From Sandaracinaceae bacterium (lineage in GTDB: Bacteria > Myxococcota_A > Polyangia > Polyangiales > Sandaracinaceae), in NCBI GenBank assembly GCA_019637095.1, contig JAHBWG010000040.1, positions 1-64,000 on the forward strand: a stretch of 64,000 nucleotides of DNA, read 5' to 3'. Both the position numbers and the translations under genes were made by a program. Position 1 is the stretch's first letter; each line of letters starts with the position of its first letter. Shown here in pieces: positions 23,306-32,497 of the stretch. The notes beneath the pieces are model-generated. The model saw nothing but the letters and a program-made list of their open reading frames with translations, had not been told where the DNA came from and ran no database searches.

Positions 23306-24613
23306 ATGAGCCGATCCGGCCGTCCCGACTCCACCACGGTACCGCCTCGACGGAGGAGCACCGCGCCCGCTTCGATGCCGCCGAGCATCGGGCCAGGTAC
23401 GACCCTCGAGGGCAAGTACGAGCTCGTCGAGGAGCTCGGCGAGGGCGCGATGGGCGTCGTGTATCTCGGCAAGGACGTCCAGCTCCAGCGCTCCGTCGCG
23501 ATCAAGTTCATCCAGCCCGACATGGTGCGCAGCGACGAGGCGCACGAGCGCTTCCTGCACGAGGCGCGCGCGATGGCGCGCGTGAAGCACGTCAACGTCG
23601 TCGACATCTACGCCTACGGCGAGATCGCGCGCACGCCGTACTTCGTGATGGAGTACGTGCGCGGCGTCACCGTGTACGACTGGCTCGAGGAGCACGGCCG
23701 GCCGCACCTGTCGGTCGACGAGGCGATCGGCATCCTCGATCAGACCTGCCGCGGCATCGCCGCCATCCACGCCGCCGGCGCGGTGCACCGCGATCTGAAG
23801 CCGACCAACGTCCTCATCGGGCCGGCGTTCCGCGTCTGCGTGATGGACCTCGGGCTCTCGAAGGTGCTCGATCGCCCGGCGAGCGCGCCCAAGGACACGG
23901 TGAGCGGGACGCCCGCGTACATGGCGCCGGAGGTCGTGATGGGCACGCCGCTGAGCGGCGCGCTCGAGCAGCAGGCGGACGTCTACGCGCTCGGCGTGAT
24001 GGCGTTCGAGATGGTCACCGGCCGGCTGCCGTTCAACTTCCCGAGCCCGACCGAGACGATGCTCGCGCACGTGGAGCAGGAGCCGCCGGTGCCGAGCGAG
24101 CTGCGCCACGATCTGCCCGAGGCGTTCGACCGCGTGATCCTCGCGGCGCTCGCGAAGTCTCCGACGGCGCGCACGCAGGGCGCGGAGGCCTTCCGCCGCG
24201 CGCTCCTCGAGGCGCGCGAGAGCGTGAGCTCGGCCAAGCGCGCGCTGCGCATCCTCGTCGCCGACGACGACGACGACTTCCGCGCCCTCGTCGTCGAGAC
24301 GCTCTCGTACGCGTTCCCCGACGCGGAGATCGTCGCGGTCGCCGACGGCGAGGCGGCGGTGCGCGCCGCGGAGGCGGGCCCCGTCTCGCTCGCGGTCATC
24401 GACCTCGACATGCCGCGGATGAACGGGCTCGAGGTCACCGCCGCGTTCCGCGCGACGCCCCACCTCGAGAAGACGCCGATCCTCGTGGTGACGGCGACGG
24501 GCGGCGCGCCGGACTGGCGCCTGCTCTCCGCCCTCGGCGCCGACGGCTTCGTCGTCAAGCCGATCGATCCGGTGAGCCTGATCGCGCTCGCCCGCCGCAC
24601 GCTCCCGCAGTAG
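23306..24613 (+). CDS. Ser/Thr protein kinase fused to a receiver domain
   Basis: A 435-residue protein. The kinase domain (~37-305) has GEGAMGVV, Lys67 (AIKF), HRDLKPTN (Asp163, Asn168) and DLG (181-183) in place of DFG, then APE. A receiver domain (~314-433) follows directly, with acidic residues from Asp320, phospho-Asp366 and Lys418. All catalytic residues are present, so both halves should work. No membrane helix is seen, so it is cytoplasmic. The fusion joins eukaryote-like and two-component signalling in one chain. The divergent Hpt-REC protein could phosphorylate its receiver. Confidence 0.92.
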   Translation: MSRSGRPDSTTVPPRRRSTAPASMPPSIGPGTTLEGKYELVEELGEGAMGVVYLGKDVQLQRSVAIKFIQPDMVRSDEAHERFLHEARAMARVKHVNVVDIYAYGEIARTPYFVMEYVRGVTVYDWLEEHGRPHLSVDEAIGILDQTCRGIAAIHAAGAVHRDLKPTNVLIGPAFRVCVMDLGLSKVLDRPASAPKDTVSGTPAYMAPEVVMGTPLSGALEQQADVYALGVMAFEMVTGRLPFNFPSPTETMLAHVEQEPPVPSELRHDLPEAFDRVILAALAKSPTARTQGAEAFRRALLEARESVSSAKRALRILVADDDDDFRALVVETLSYAFPDAEIVAVADGEAAVRAAEAGPVSLAVIDLDMPRMNGLEVTAAFRATPHLEKTPILVVTATGGAPDWRLLSALGADGFVVKPIDPVSLIALARRTLPQ

Positions 24614-24620
24614 CGCGCCG

Positions 24621-25100
24621 TCAGCGGCGCGGCGGCGTCGCGGCGAGGTGCGTGATCGCGACGGCGAGCGCGTCGGTCGCGTCGGCGCCGAGCTCCGTCT
24701 CGAGCGAGAGCATCGCGGCGACGACGCGGCCGAGCTGGCGCTTGTCCGCCGCGCCGCGGCCCGCGACGGTGCGCTTCACGAGGGCGGGCGGGTACTCGCC
24801 GAGCGCGAGCCCGCGCCGCGCGACGAGCAAGAGCACGACGCCGCGTACGTGCCCGAGCTGGATCGCCGCGTTCGGGTACTTCGCGTAGAAGATGTCCTCG
24901 ACCGCGACGGCGCGCGGGTGGTGCTCCTCGATCACCGCGTCGAGCGCGTCGTAGACGATCTCGAGCCGGTCCGCGAGCGGCGCGCTCGCGTCGAGCTTCA
25001 CGATCCCGGCGGCGACCGCGCGCAGCTTGCCGCCGGCGCGCTCGACGACGCCCCAGCCGGTGCGGCGCGTGCCTGGGTCGACGCCGAGCACGCGGCTCAT
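24621..25100 (-). CDS. ruvC: Holliday junction resolvase RuvC
   Basis: A 159-residue protein beginning MSRVLGVDPGTRRTGWGV. The acidic active-site set fits RuvC: Asp7 in VDPG, Glu in AVEDIFY (~residue 67), and the C-terminal DATDALAVAITH aspartates. It cuts Holliday junctions with RuvAB during recombination and repair. ATG 25100 gives the normal family length; the frame upstream is spurious. ruvA and ruvB are not in this window. The kinase-fusion gene ends 7 bp beyond its stop. Confidence 0.95.
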   Translation of the reverse strand: MSRVLGVDPGTRRTGWGVVERAGGKLRAVAAGIVKLDASAPLADRLEIVYDALDAVIEEHHPRAVAVEDIFYAKYPNAAIQLGHVRGVVLLLVARRGLALGEYPPALVKRTVAGRGAADKRQLGRVVAAMLSLETELGADATDALAVAITHLAATPPRR

Positions 25101-25177
25101 CGCGCGGTCCTGGGTCGGAACATCGCGCGCACCGTAGGGAGCCGGCGCGCGTCGCGTCAACCGCGCGCCGCCGTGAT

Positions 25178-26863
25178 ATGACCCCGCCCATGTTCCAGCT
25201 CCCTCCCGCGCCGCGCATGAGCGGCGGACTGTTGCGCTCGATCGTCGCGGCCACCGCCGCCGAGCCCGTGCGTCGCGCGATCGCCGCGGTGATGCGCAAG
25301 GACCTCGGGATCGAGGCCGCGCTCGCGCTGCCCGCCTCGACGCGCTCGCGCATGCCGCTCTCGGCCGGTGTGCTCGCGGGGCGCGCGCCGCGCGCGCTCG
25401 ACTCGCTCGAGCTCGGCGTGCCGAGGCCGCCGGCGGCGATCCCGAGCGTCGCGCGCTGGCACGCGCGCTACGCCGCGGGCGAGGCGCGGCCGGTCGAGGT
25501 GGTCGAGCGCGCGCTCGCGGAGGCGCGCCGGCTCGGCGCCGCGCGTCCGACGATGAGCTGCATGAGCGTGCTCGACGACGCGGGCGCGCTGCGAGACGCG
25601 GAGGCGAGCGCGGCGCGCTGGGCGAAGGGCGCGCCGCTCGGGCCGCTCGACGGCGTCGTCGTCCCCGTGAAGGAGGAGGTCGACCTCGCGGGCCTGCGCC
25701 ACCGGCTCGGCACCGCGTTCATCGCGCCCTCGACCGACGCGGCCGACGGCACGAGCGCGGCGCGGCTGCGCGCCGCCGGGGCGATCCTCCTCGGCCACAC
25801 GCTGATGACGGAGATGGGCATGTCGCCGCTCGGCGGCAACGTGCAGCGGCCCATGCCGCGCAACGCGCACGCGATCGATCGGCTCGCCGGCGGCAGCTCC
25901 ACGGGCAGCGCGATCGCGGTCGCGTCCGGGCTCGCGCCGGTCGCGCTCGGCTCGGACGGCGGCGGCTCGATCCGCATCCCGGCGTGCTTCAACGGCCTCT
26001 TCGGCATCAAGCCCACCTTCGGTCGCATCTCGCGGCACGGCGACGGCTTCGACGGAACGATGGACCACCTCGGCCCGATCGGCGCGTCGGCGCACGACCT
26101 CGCGGTGTTCCTCGAGGCGTGCGCAGGCGAGGACCCGCTCGACGAGCTGACGCGCGGGACGCCGCCCGTCGCGCCGGGCGGGCTCGTCGGCGCGATCGGG
26201 CGCGGCGTGCGCGGGCTCCGGATCGGCGTCCTGCCGCGCGAGCTCGCCGCGGCCGACGGCGCCGTGCAGGAAGCGTGTCGCGCGGCGCTCGCGGCCCTCG
26301 AGAAGGAGGGCGCAATCCTCGTGGACGTCGAGATCCTGCTCGCCGAGCACGCGCCGGGGATCGGCTACCTGACGATCGGCCTCGAGACGTACGCGTCGCT
26401 GCTCGACGCGCGGCGCGCCTCGTTCGACGCGATGGGCCCGGACCTGCAGCTCCTCGTGCGCCTGCTCTCGACGTTCGGCGCGGGCGACTACCTCGACGCG
26501 CAGGCCCTGCGCGCGCGGCTGCGCGAGCAGGCGGCCGAGGTGCTCCGGGACGTCGACGTGCTCGCGTTGCCGACGACCGCCTCGGTCGCGCCCGAGGTCA
26601 CCGCGCTCGACCTCGAGGCCGGCTTCGCCGACACGCCCGCGCTCGGCGCGGCGTGCCGCTTCGCGTTCTTCGGGAACCTCACCGGCCTGCCGTGTGGGAC
26701 CGCGCCCGTCGGCACGGGCGAGGCGGGCTTGCCGGTCGGCCTGCAGATCGTCGGCGACGCGTTCGACGAGGCGAGCGTGCTCGCGGTGCTCGCCGCGCTC
26801 GAGCGCGCCGAGGTCGCGTCGGTCCGCGCGCCGCGCGTCCCCGTCCATCCCCTCGGTGACTGA
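25178..26863 (+). CDS. Amidase-signature hydrolase
   Basis: A 561-residue amidase-signature enzyme. The catalytic Lys lies in [10 protein letters not shown], the cis-Ser in AGGSSTGSA, and the nucleophilic Ser in [23 protein letters not shown]. The family hydrolyses amides to carboxylates and ammonia. The N-terminal ~100 residues extend beyond the usual core. It lacks GatA's neighbours, so this is a stand-alone amidase; substrate unknown. Two ATGs (25178 and 25190) are possible and no clear ribosome site decides. purT follows after 22 bp and may be cotranscribed. Confidence 0.88.
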   Translation: MTPPMFQLPPAPRMSGGLLRSIVAATAAEPVRRAIAAVMRKDLGIEAALALPASTRSRMPLSAGVLAGRAPRALDSLELGVPRPPAAIPSVARWHARYAAGEARPVEVVERALAEARRLGAARPTMSCMSVLDDAGALRDAEASAARWAKGAPLGPLDGVVVPVKEEVDLAGLRHRLGTAFIAPSTDAADGTSAARLRAAGAILLGHTLMTEMGMSPLGGNVQRPMPRNAHAIDRLAGGSSTGSAIAVASGLAPVALGSDGGGSIRIPACFNGLFGIKPTFGRISRHGDGFDGTMDHLGPIGASAHDLAVFLEACAGEDPLDELTRGTPPVAPGGLVGAIGRGVRGLRIGVLPRELAAADGAVQEACRAALAALEKEGAILVDVEILLAEHAPGIGYLTIGLETYASLLDARRASFDAMGPDLQLLVRLLSTFGAGDYLDAQALRARLREQAAEVLRDVDVLALPTTASVAPEVTALDLEAGFADTPALGAACRFAFFGNLTGLPCGTAPVGTGEAGLPVGLQIVGDAFDEASVLAVLAALERAEVASVRAPRVPVHPLGD

Positions 26864-26885
26864 ACATGGAAGGAGAGCGCTCCCC

Positions 26886-28070
26886 GTGACCACGCTCGGA
26901 ACTGCCGGCACGACGTCGGCCACCAAGGTCCTGCTCCTGGGCTCGGGCGAGCTCGGCAAGGAGGTCGCGATCGAGCTGACGCGCCTCGGCGTCGAGGTCG
27001 TCGCGGTCGATCGCTACGCGGGCGCGCCCGCGATGCAGGTCGCCCACCGCGCGCACGTCGCGCCGATGACCGACGGCGCGCGGCTGCGCGCGATCATCGA
27101 GGCGGAGCGCCCCGATCTGATCGTCCCCGAGATCGAGGCGATCGCGACCGACGAGCTCGTGCGCCTCGAGGCGGACGGCTTCACGGTGATCCCGACCGCG
27201 CGCGCGGCGCGCCTCACGATGGACCGCGAGGGGATCCGCCGGCTCGCGGCGGAGGAGCTCGGCCTGCAGACCTCGCCCTACCGCTTCGCGGGGAGCGAGG
27301 CGGAGTACCGCGCGGCGGTGGCGCAGATCGGGCTGCCCTGCGTGGTCAAGCCGGTGATGAGCTCGTCCGGCAAGGGGCAGAGCACCTTGCGCAATGCAGA
27401 CGACGTCGCGCGGGCGTACTCCTTTGCCAACGAGCAGGCGCGCGCGGGCGCGGGGCGCGTGATCGTCGAAGGCTTCGTCGAGTTCGACTACGAGATCACG
27501 CTGCTCACCGTGCGGCACGCGGGCGGCACCACGTTCTGTGCGCCCGTCGGGCATCGCCAGGTGCACGGCGACTACGTCGAGAGCTGGCAGCCGCAGCCGA
27601 TGAGCGAGGCGGCGCGCGCCGAGGCCGAGCGCATGGCCCACGCGGTGACCGGCGCGCTCGGCGGCCGCGGCCTCTTCGGCGTCGAGCTCTTCGTGCGCGG
27701 CGACGAGGTGTGGTTCAGCGAGGTCTCGCCGCGCCCGCACGACACGGGCATGGTCACGATGATCTCGCAGGACCTCAGCGAGTTCGCGCTCCACGCGCGC
27801 GCGATCCTCGGCCTGCCGATCCCGGCGCCGCTCCGGCAGCACGGGCCGAGCGCGTCGGCCGTGATCTTGGCCGAGGGCGACTCGGACGCGCCGAGGTTCG
27901 AGGGCGTCGAGCGCGCGCTCGAGGAGCCCGACACGCAGCTGCGCCTGTTCGGCAAGCCGGAGGTGCGCGGCCACCGCCGCCTCGGCGTCGCGCTCGCGCG
28001 CGGCGCCACGATCGAGGAGGCGCGCGACAAGGCCCGCCGCGCCGCGGCGGCCGTGCGCATCGTCCTCTAG
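26886..28070 (+). CDS. purT: Formate-dependent GAR transformylase PurT
   Basis: A 394-residue ATP-grasp protein matching PurT along its length: N-terminal [19 protein letters not shown]-grasp core [16 protein letters not shown], and [25 protein letters not shown]. It makes formyl-GAR from formate, ATP and GAR in purine synthesis. GTG 26886 is chosen from AAGGAG 10 nt upstream; the larger open frame before it shadows the amidase gene. Its last 4 bp overlap the converging polyphosphate-kinase gene. Confidence 0.95.
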   Translation: MTTLGTAGTTSATKVLLLGSGELGKEVAIELTRLGVEVVAVDRYAGAPAMQVAHRAHVAPMTDGARLRAIIEAERPDLIVPEIEAIATDELVRLEADGFTVIPTARAARLTMDREGIRRLAAEELGLQTSPYRFAGSEAEYRAAVAQIGLPCVVKPVMSSSGKGQSTLRNADDVARAYSFANEQARAGAGRVIVEGFVEFDYEITLLTVRHAGGTTFCAPVGHRQVHGDYVESWQPQPMSEAARAEAERMAHAVTGALGGRGLFGVELFVRGDEVWFSEVSPRPHDTGMVTMISQDLSEFALHARAILGLPIPAPLRQHGPSASAVILAEGDSDAPRFEGVERALEEPDTQLRLFGKPEVRGHRRLGVALARGATIEEARDKARRAAAAVRIVL

Positions 28071-28960
28071 CTCGCCACCAGCTCCTCGCGCAGCGCCCGC
28101 ATCGCCGCGACCGACTCGTCGTCGGCGGCGGGGAAGCGCGGGTCGATCGCGTCGAGGGTCCGCAGGAAGATGTCCGCGACGACGCGCCGCATGAAGGCCT
28201 TGTCGTCCGCGGGCACCGCGTACCACGGCGCCCAGGGCCGGCTCGTCGCGTTGAGCGCGCGCTCGTACGCCTCCATGTAGGCGTCCCACTTGCGTCGCTC
28301 GACGACGTCGCGCGGGTTGAACTTCCAGTTCGCGTCGGGCTCGTCGATGCGCGCGAGGAAGCGATCGCGCTGTTCGTCGCGGCCGACGTTGAGCCAGAAC
28401 TTGACGATCACCGTGCCGTTGCGCGCGAGGTGCCGCTCGAAGTCGCGGATCGAGTCGTAGCGCTCCTCGAAGAGCGCCTCGAGCGGCGGCCGATCGGGGA
28501 TGCGCTGCCCGTCGAGGAACTTCGGGTGCACGCGCACCACGAGCACCTCCTCGTAGTGGCTGCGGTTGAAGATGCCGATGCGGCCGCGCTCCGGCAGGTG
28601 CTTGATGACGCGCCACAGGAAGTCGTGGTCGAGCTCCTCGGCGTTGGGCGCCCGGAACGACGAGACCTGGCAACCCGCCGGGTCGACGCCGCTCATCACC
28701 GCGCGGATCGTGCCGTCCTTGCCCGCCGCGTCCATCGCCTGGAACACGAGCAAGATCGCGTGCGAGTCGTGCGCGTGCAACGGGCGTTGTCGTTCGGAGA
28801 TCGCGGCGACGGTGCGCTCGAGCGCCTCTCGGTTCTCCTTCTTCCGCTTCTTGCCGCCCTCGCCCTTGGGCGGCGCGGTCGGCGCGTCGGCGACGCGGAA
28901 GGTCCCGTCGAACGGGACGAGGTAGGGGCTCTCGACGACGTACTGGCGCGGGTCTCCCAT
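28067..28960 (-). CDS. Polyphosphate kinase 2 family phosphotransferase
   Basis: A 297-residue PPK2 protein. Walker A is [14 protein letters not shown]; the lid/Walker B region [14 protein letters not shown] and the downstream [15 protein letters not shown] fit the family. PPK2 enzymes pass phosphate between polyphosphate and nucleotides. A lysine-rich stretch (GGKKRKKEN) precedes the core. The one-domain size suggests an ADP/AMP-phosphorylating class, but class cannot be set by eye. ATG 28960 chosen. The kynureninase-like gene ends 25 bp upstream, so the two may be cotranscribed. Confidence 0.9.
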   Translation of the reverse strand: MGDPRQYVVESPYLVPFDGTFRVADAPTAPPKGEGGKKRKKENREALERTVAAISERQRPLHAHDSHAILLVFQAMDAAGKDGTIRAVMSGVDPAGCQVSSFRAPNAEELDHDFLWRVIKHLPERGRIGIFNRSHYEEVLVVRVHPKFLDGQRIPDRPPLEALFEERYDSIRDFERHLARNGTVIVKFWLNVGRDEQRDRFLARIDEPDANWKFNPRDVVERRKWDAYMEAYERALNATSRPWAPWYAVPADDKAFMRRVVADIFLRTLDAIDPRFPAADDESVAAMRALREELVAS

Positions 28961-28985
28961 CGGGCGAGGATACCGCGCCGGTCGC

Positions 28986-30113
28986 TCAGCGCGCGACGTC
29001 GCGGAAGATCGCGAGCGCGCGCTCGATCTCGTCGCCGGTGACGTACGGCGCCGGCCCGAACCGCAACAGGCGCCCGCGCGCGTCGACGAAGACGCCACGC
29101 TCGCGCAGCCGCGCGACCGCGCCGGGCGCGTCGTCGAGCTCGACGGTGACGAAGCCGCCGCGCGCCTCCGGCGTGCGCACCGTGTAGCCGGCGAGCCCTG
29201 CGCGCAGGCGCGCCGTCTGCGCGAGCGACAGCGCGCGGAGCCGCTCGATGGTGAGGCCCTCGCGCACGAAGAAGTCGATCACGCGCCGCGCGCGGTAGTG
29301 GCTCGTCGGGTCGTACGTGGATCCCGCAAAACGATCTGCGGGTCGGCGGCCGTACTCGACCCGCGCGCCGCGCGGCGCCGCGAGGTGCGCGAAGTCGCTG
29401 AACCAGCCGGTGTAGATCGGCCGCAGCGTCGAGCCCGAGGGCACGCGGAGCCAGCAGTTGCCCTCGCCCCACTGGAGGTACTTGTAGCCGCCGCCCGTCG
29501 CGTAGACGTCCGCGCGCAGCGACAGCGGGACGACGCCGTGGTGGTGGTAAGTGTCGAGCAGCACCTCTGCGCCCGCGCCGCGCGCGGCGTCGATCGCGAC
29601 GTCGAGGTCGGGCACGAGCGCGCTCGTCTCGAAGAGCACGGTCGAGACCGCGAGGCCGGCGGTGCGCGCGGTGATCGCGCCGGCGAGCCGCGCGCTCAGC
29701 GTCTCGAGCGGCTCGGGCGCGATCCAGCTCACCTCGAGGCCGGCCTCCTCGAGCCGCGCGAGCTGGCGGCGCAGCGAGTGGAACTCGCCGCCCGTGGTCA
29801 CCACGTGCGGCCGCGCCCTGAGATCGAGCGCGCTCAGCCACCGCGTCACGAGCTCGTGCGTGCTCGCGCCCAGGGCGATCTCGTCGGGGTGCGCGCCGAT
29901 CGCCCCGGCGACGGCGGCACGGACCGCGTCGGCTGCCTCGGCCGCGGCGGCCCACTTGTCGTCGACGTGGCGCGCGGCGTCGTCGAACGCCTCGAGCACG
30001 CCCTCGCGCGCGACGTCCGGCCACGCCTGGTGGCTGTGACCGGTCAGGAGGATCCGGTCCTCGCGCAGAAACCGGGAGTAGTGCGGGCGCAGCGTCGCCG
30101 GGTCGATCGTCAC
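28986..30113 (-). CDS. Kynureninase-like PLP-dependent enzyme
   Basis: About 375 residues, a class-V aminotransferase-fold enzyme. The PLP lysine is in GGGYKYLQWGEGN, close to kynureninase's YKY motif, and DTYHHHG supplies the cofactor Asp. LLTGHSHQAWPD near the start is also kynureninase-like. Kynureninase cleaves kynurenine to anthranilate, but close relatives act on other substrates and no tryptophan-degradation neighbours are seen. GTG 30113 is chosen (30140 also possible). Confidence 0.82.
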   Translation of the reverse strand: MTIDPATLRPHYSRFLREDRILLTGHSHQAWPDVAREGVLEAFDDAARHVDDKWAAAAEAADAVRAAVAGAIGAHPDEIALGASTHELVTRWLSALDLRARPHVVTTGGEFHSLRRQLARLEEAGLEVSWIAPEPLETLSARLAGAITARTAGLAVSTVLFETSALVPDLDVAIDAARGAGAEVLLDTYHHHGVVPLSLRADVYATGGGYKYLQWGEGNCWLRVPSGSTLRPIYTGWFSDFAHLAAPRGARVEYGRRPADRFAGSTYDPTSHYRARRVIDFFVREGLTIERLRALSLAQTARLRAGLAGYTVRTPEARGGFVTVELDDAPGAVARLRERGVFVDARGRLLRFGPAPYVTGDEIERALAIFRDVAR

Positions 30114-30255
30114 CGCGCGCAGCCTAGAGCGCCGGTTCACTCGAGACCACCGGATGTCCTGGGCGGGCGAGGTTCTCGGCGCGTGGCCTCCTCGGCGCCG
30201 CGCGCGCCCGCCGCGCGCCCTACCTCGCGCTCTTCGATCGGCGCATCATGTCGTC

Positions 30256-31335
30256 ATGTCTCGCACGCTCTGGGTGACCACGCTGGCCTTCACGCTCGCG
30301 TTCTGCGGCTGCGACGACGGCGAGCCCGGCACGGACGCGGCGACTGGGTCCGACGGCGGCGCGCGCGACGCGGGCGGCTCGAGCCCCGACGCGGGCTCGC
30401 CTCCCGACGGCGGCGCACGCGACGGCGGCGCGCGCGACGCGGGCGCGCCGCCCGCGCCCGGCGAGCTCCCCTACGGCGACATGGGGATCGCCGCGCGCTA
30501 CCCGGGCGACGTCGGCGTCGCCGGCGACGACGCGGTGGTGTTCCACGACGACTTCGAGGGCTACGCGAGCGCCTCGGAGCTCACGCGCAACTGGAACGGC
30601 GGCGCGTACCACCACCTGCGCATCGCGACCGAGCCGGCGAACGTCCACGCCGGCGCGCGCGCGCTCGAGATGCGCAGCCCCCGCCAGAGCGAGGAGCTCA
30701 GCAACGCCGTCGCCCGCATGCTGGGCGAGCGGCTCGACGTCCTGTTCCTCCGCTTCCACTCGCGCTTCGACGGATCGTTCGACGCCGTCGGCTCGTCGCA
30801 CAACGGTGGCGGGATCTCCGGCGGCTACTACGTCGACGGGCGCGCGACGCCCGGCGTGCCGGCGAACGGCACGAACAAGTTCCTCATCGAGTACGAGTGT
30901 TGGCGCGGCGAGGCCTCGGACGCGAGCCCGGGGCTCCTCAACGTCTACATCTATCACCCGGAGCAGCGCTCGATGTGGGGCGACCACTTCTTCCCGGACG
31001 GGACGGTGCTGCCCAACTCGAGCGTGCGCGGCGACTTCGGGCCCGACTTCGTCGCGCGCGCGAATCGCACGCCCGAGCTCGGCCGCTGGTACGCCTACGA
31101 GGTCATGCTGCGCGCGAACACGCCGGGCATGCGGGACGGACGCGTCGCGCTGTGGCTCGACGGGGAGCTGATCGCCGACTTCCGCAACCTGCGCCTGCGC
31201 GACGTCGAGACGCTGCGCATCGACCGCTTCAACCTCTCGCTCCACATCGGCTCGAACACGCGGAGCGAGACGTTCAAGTGGTACGACGACGTGGTCGCCG
31301 CCACCGAGTACATCGGGCCGCTCTACACGCCGTGA
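30256..31335 (+). CDS. Lectin-fold (polysaccharide-lyase-like) lipoprotein
   Basis: A 359-residue protein; ATG 30256 opens a lipoprotein signal ending AFCGC. A linker of DGGARDAG repeats spans ~25-70. The main domain (~85-359) reads like a concanavalin-type jelly roll: DDFEGYASASELTRNWNGG at the start, RFHSRFD in mid-domain, and a final WYDDVVAATEYIGP that is typical of polysaccharide-lyase or sugar-binding domains. Catalytic residues cannot be set without a structure. Probably a surface carbohydrate-binding or lyase protein. Its 3' end overlaps the LysR-like stop by 13 bp. Confidence 0.75.
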   Translation: MSRTLWVTTLAFTLAFCGCDDGEPGTDAATGSDGGARDAGGSSPDAGSPPDGGARDGGARDAGAPPAPGELPYGDMGIAARYPGDVGVAGDDAVVFHDDFEGYASASELTRNWNGGAYHHLRIATEPANVHAGARALEMRSPRQSEELSNAVARMLGERLDVLFLRFHSRFDGSFDAVGSSHNGGGISGGYYVDGRATPGVPANGTNKFLIEYECWRGEASDASPGLLNVYIYHPEQRSMWGDHFFPDGTVLPNSSVRGDFGPDFVARANRTPELGRWYAYEVMLRANTPGMRDGRVALWLDGELIADFRNLRLRDVETLRIDRFNLSLHIGSNTRSETFKWYDDVVAATEYIGPLYTP

Positions 31336-31589
31336 CGCGCGCGGACCGCGCGCTGCGCGTCGCCGACGGCGCGCAGGATCGCGCGCGCGTGCGCGAGGAA
31401 GACCTCCCCCTCGGGCAGAAGGCGCATCCCGCGAGGCGTGCGCTCGAAGAGCGGCGCGCCGAGCTCGTCCTCGAGCCGTCGGATCTGCCGGCTCAGCGGC
31501 GGCTGCGCGATGTGGAGGCGCTGCGCGGCGCGGCCGACGTGCGCCTCCTCGGCGACCGCGACGAAGTACTCGAGCTGCGCGAGGCTCAT
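31323..31589 (-). CDS. HTH-only LysR-type regulator
   Basis: An 88-residue protein that is just the LysR DNA-binding domain and linker helix: LEYFVAVAEEAHVGRAAQRL and QPPLSRQIRRLEDELG are classical. The effector-binding domain (~200 residues) is missing; the stop is followed by the lipoprotein gene, so this is either a truncated remnant or a functional mini-regulator. ATG 31589 chosen (ATG 31601 alternative). It diverges from methionine aminopeptidase over a dyad fitting a LysR site, which argues that it still binds DNA. Confidence 0.8.
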   Translation of the reverse strand: MSLAQLEYFVAVAEEAHVGRAAQRLHIAQPPLSRQIRRLEDELGAPLFERTPRGMRLLPEGEVFLAHARAILRAVGDAQRAVRARHGV

Positions 31590-31625
31590 GCCCCTGAGCA
31601 TACCCGCGTTCGCGCGCGGCGCTTC

Positions 31626-31640
31626 ATACCCAATCGGTAT
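31626..31640. promoter_or_regulatory. LysR-type operator dyad
   Basis: ATACC-CAATC-GGTAT contains the T-N11-A pattern in an interrupted palindrome. It lies between the divergent LysR-like gene and map, 37 bp from the LysR start and 36 bp from the map GTG. Confidence 0.7.
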
Positions 31641-31676
31641 TGGATCGCGCGCGCGGGGGCGCGCAGGTTGTCGCGC

Positions 31677-32432
31677 GTGGGCATCGAACGACTCGCGCCT
31701 CGCCACGTCGCGCGCATGCGCGCGGCCGGGCGCGCCGCCGCCGCGACGCTCGCGCACGTCGCCGCGCACCTGCGGCCGGGCATGAGCACCGCGGAGCTCG
31801 ACCGCCTCGTGCGCGAGGACACCGCGCGCCGCGGCGCGCGCCCGAGCCAGCTCGGCTACCACGGCTTCCCCGCGGCCGTCTGCACGAGCCGCAACGACGT
31901 CGTGTGCCACGGGATCCCGCGGGACGACGAGCGCCTCGAGGCGGGCGACATCATCGCGGTCGACGTCACCTCGGAGCTCGACGGCTGGCACGGCGACACC
32001 TGCGCGACGTTCGCGATCGGCGAGCCGTCGCCCGAGGCGCGGCACGTGCTCGAGGTCGCGCGCCGCTGCCGGGACGCGGGGATCGCGGCGGTGCGCGACG
32101 GGGTGCGCGTCGGCGACGTCGGCGCGGTGATCGAGGCGCTCGCCGCGCGCGAGGGCTGCGGCATCGTGCGCGAGGTCGGCGGCCACGGCATCGGGCGGGC
32201 GATGCACCTGCCGCCGCACATCGAGCACTTCGGCCCGCCCGGTCGCGGCCCGCGCCTGCGCGCCGGGATGGCGATCACCATCGAGCCGATCGTCACGCTC
32301 GGCCCGGCCCGCGTGCGGCTCGACGCCGACGGCTGGACGATGCGCACCCTCGACGGCTCGCCGTCGGCGCAGTTCGAGCACACCGTCGTCGTGACGCCGA
32401 CCGGCTGCGAGGTGCTCACGCCGCCCCCGTGA
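31677..32432 (+). CDS. map: Methionine aminopeptidase, type I
   Basis: A 251-residue protein from GTG 31677. All five metal ligands are present: Asp96, Asp107, His170, Glu203 and Glu234, plus His78 in VCHGIP. It removes the initiator methionine from new proteins in the cytoplasm. The longer frame upstream shadows other genes. The divergent HTH-only LysR and its operator suggest regulation, which is unusual for this housekeeping enzyme; it may be an extra copy. A strong hairpin follows the stop. Confidence 0.94.
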   Translation: MGIERLAPRHVARMRAAGRAAAATLAHVAAHLRPGMSTAELDRLVREDTARRGARPSQLGYHGFPAAVCTSRNDVVCHGIPRDDERLEAGDIIAVDVTSELDGWHGDTCATFAIGEPSPEARHVLEVARRCRDAGIAAVRDGVRVGDVGAVIEALAAREGCGIVREVGGHGIGRAMHLPPHIEHFGPPGRGPRLRAGMAITIEPIVTLGPARVRLDADGWTMRTLDGSPSAQFEHTVVVTPTGCEVLTPPP

Positions 32433-32441
32433 ACGCGGCGA

Positions 32442-32469
32442 CGCCCGCTCCGAGGGTTCGGAGCGGGCG
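32442..32469. terminator. Bidirectional hairpin terminator
   Basis: CGCCCGCTCCGA and TCGGAGCGGGCG form a perfect 12-bp stem with a GGGT loop, between the converging stops of map and the Cys-rich lipoprotein. No T-run flanks it. Confidence 0.8.
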
Positions 32470-32497
32470 CCTGCGGTGCGGGTGTCGTGGGGTCGCG

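Noticed and set aside
29298-31676. N-terminal 800 residues of the frame leading into methionine aminopeptidase
   Set aside because: Only the part from GTG 31677 has family similarity; upstream codons shadow the kynureninase-like, lipoprotein and LysR genes.
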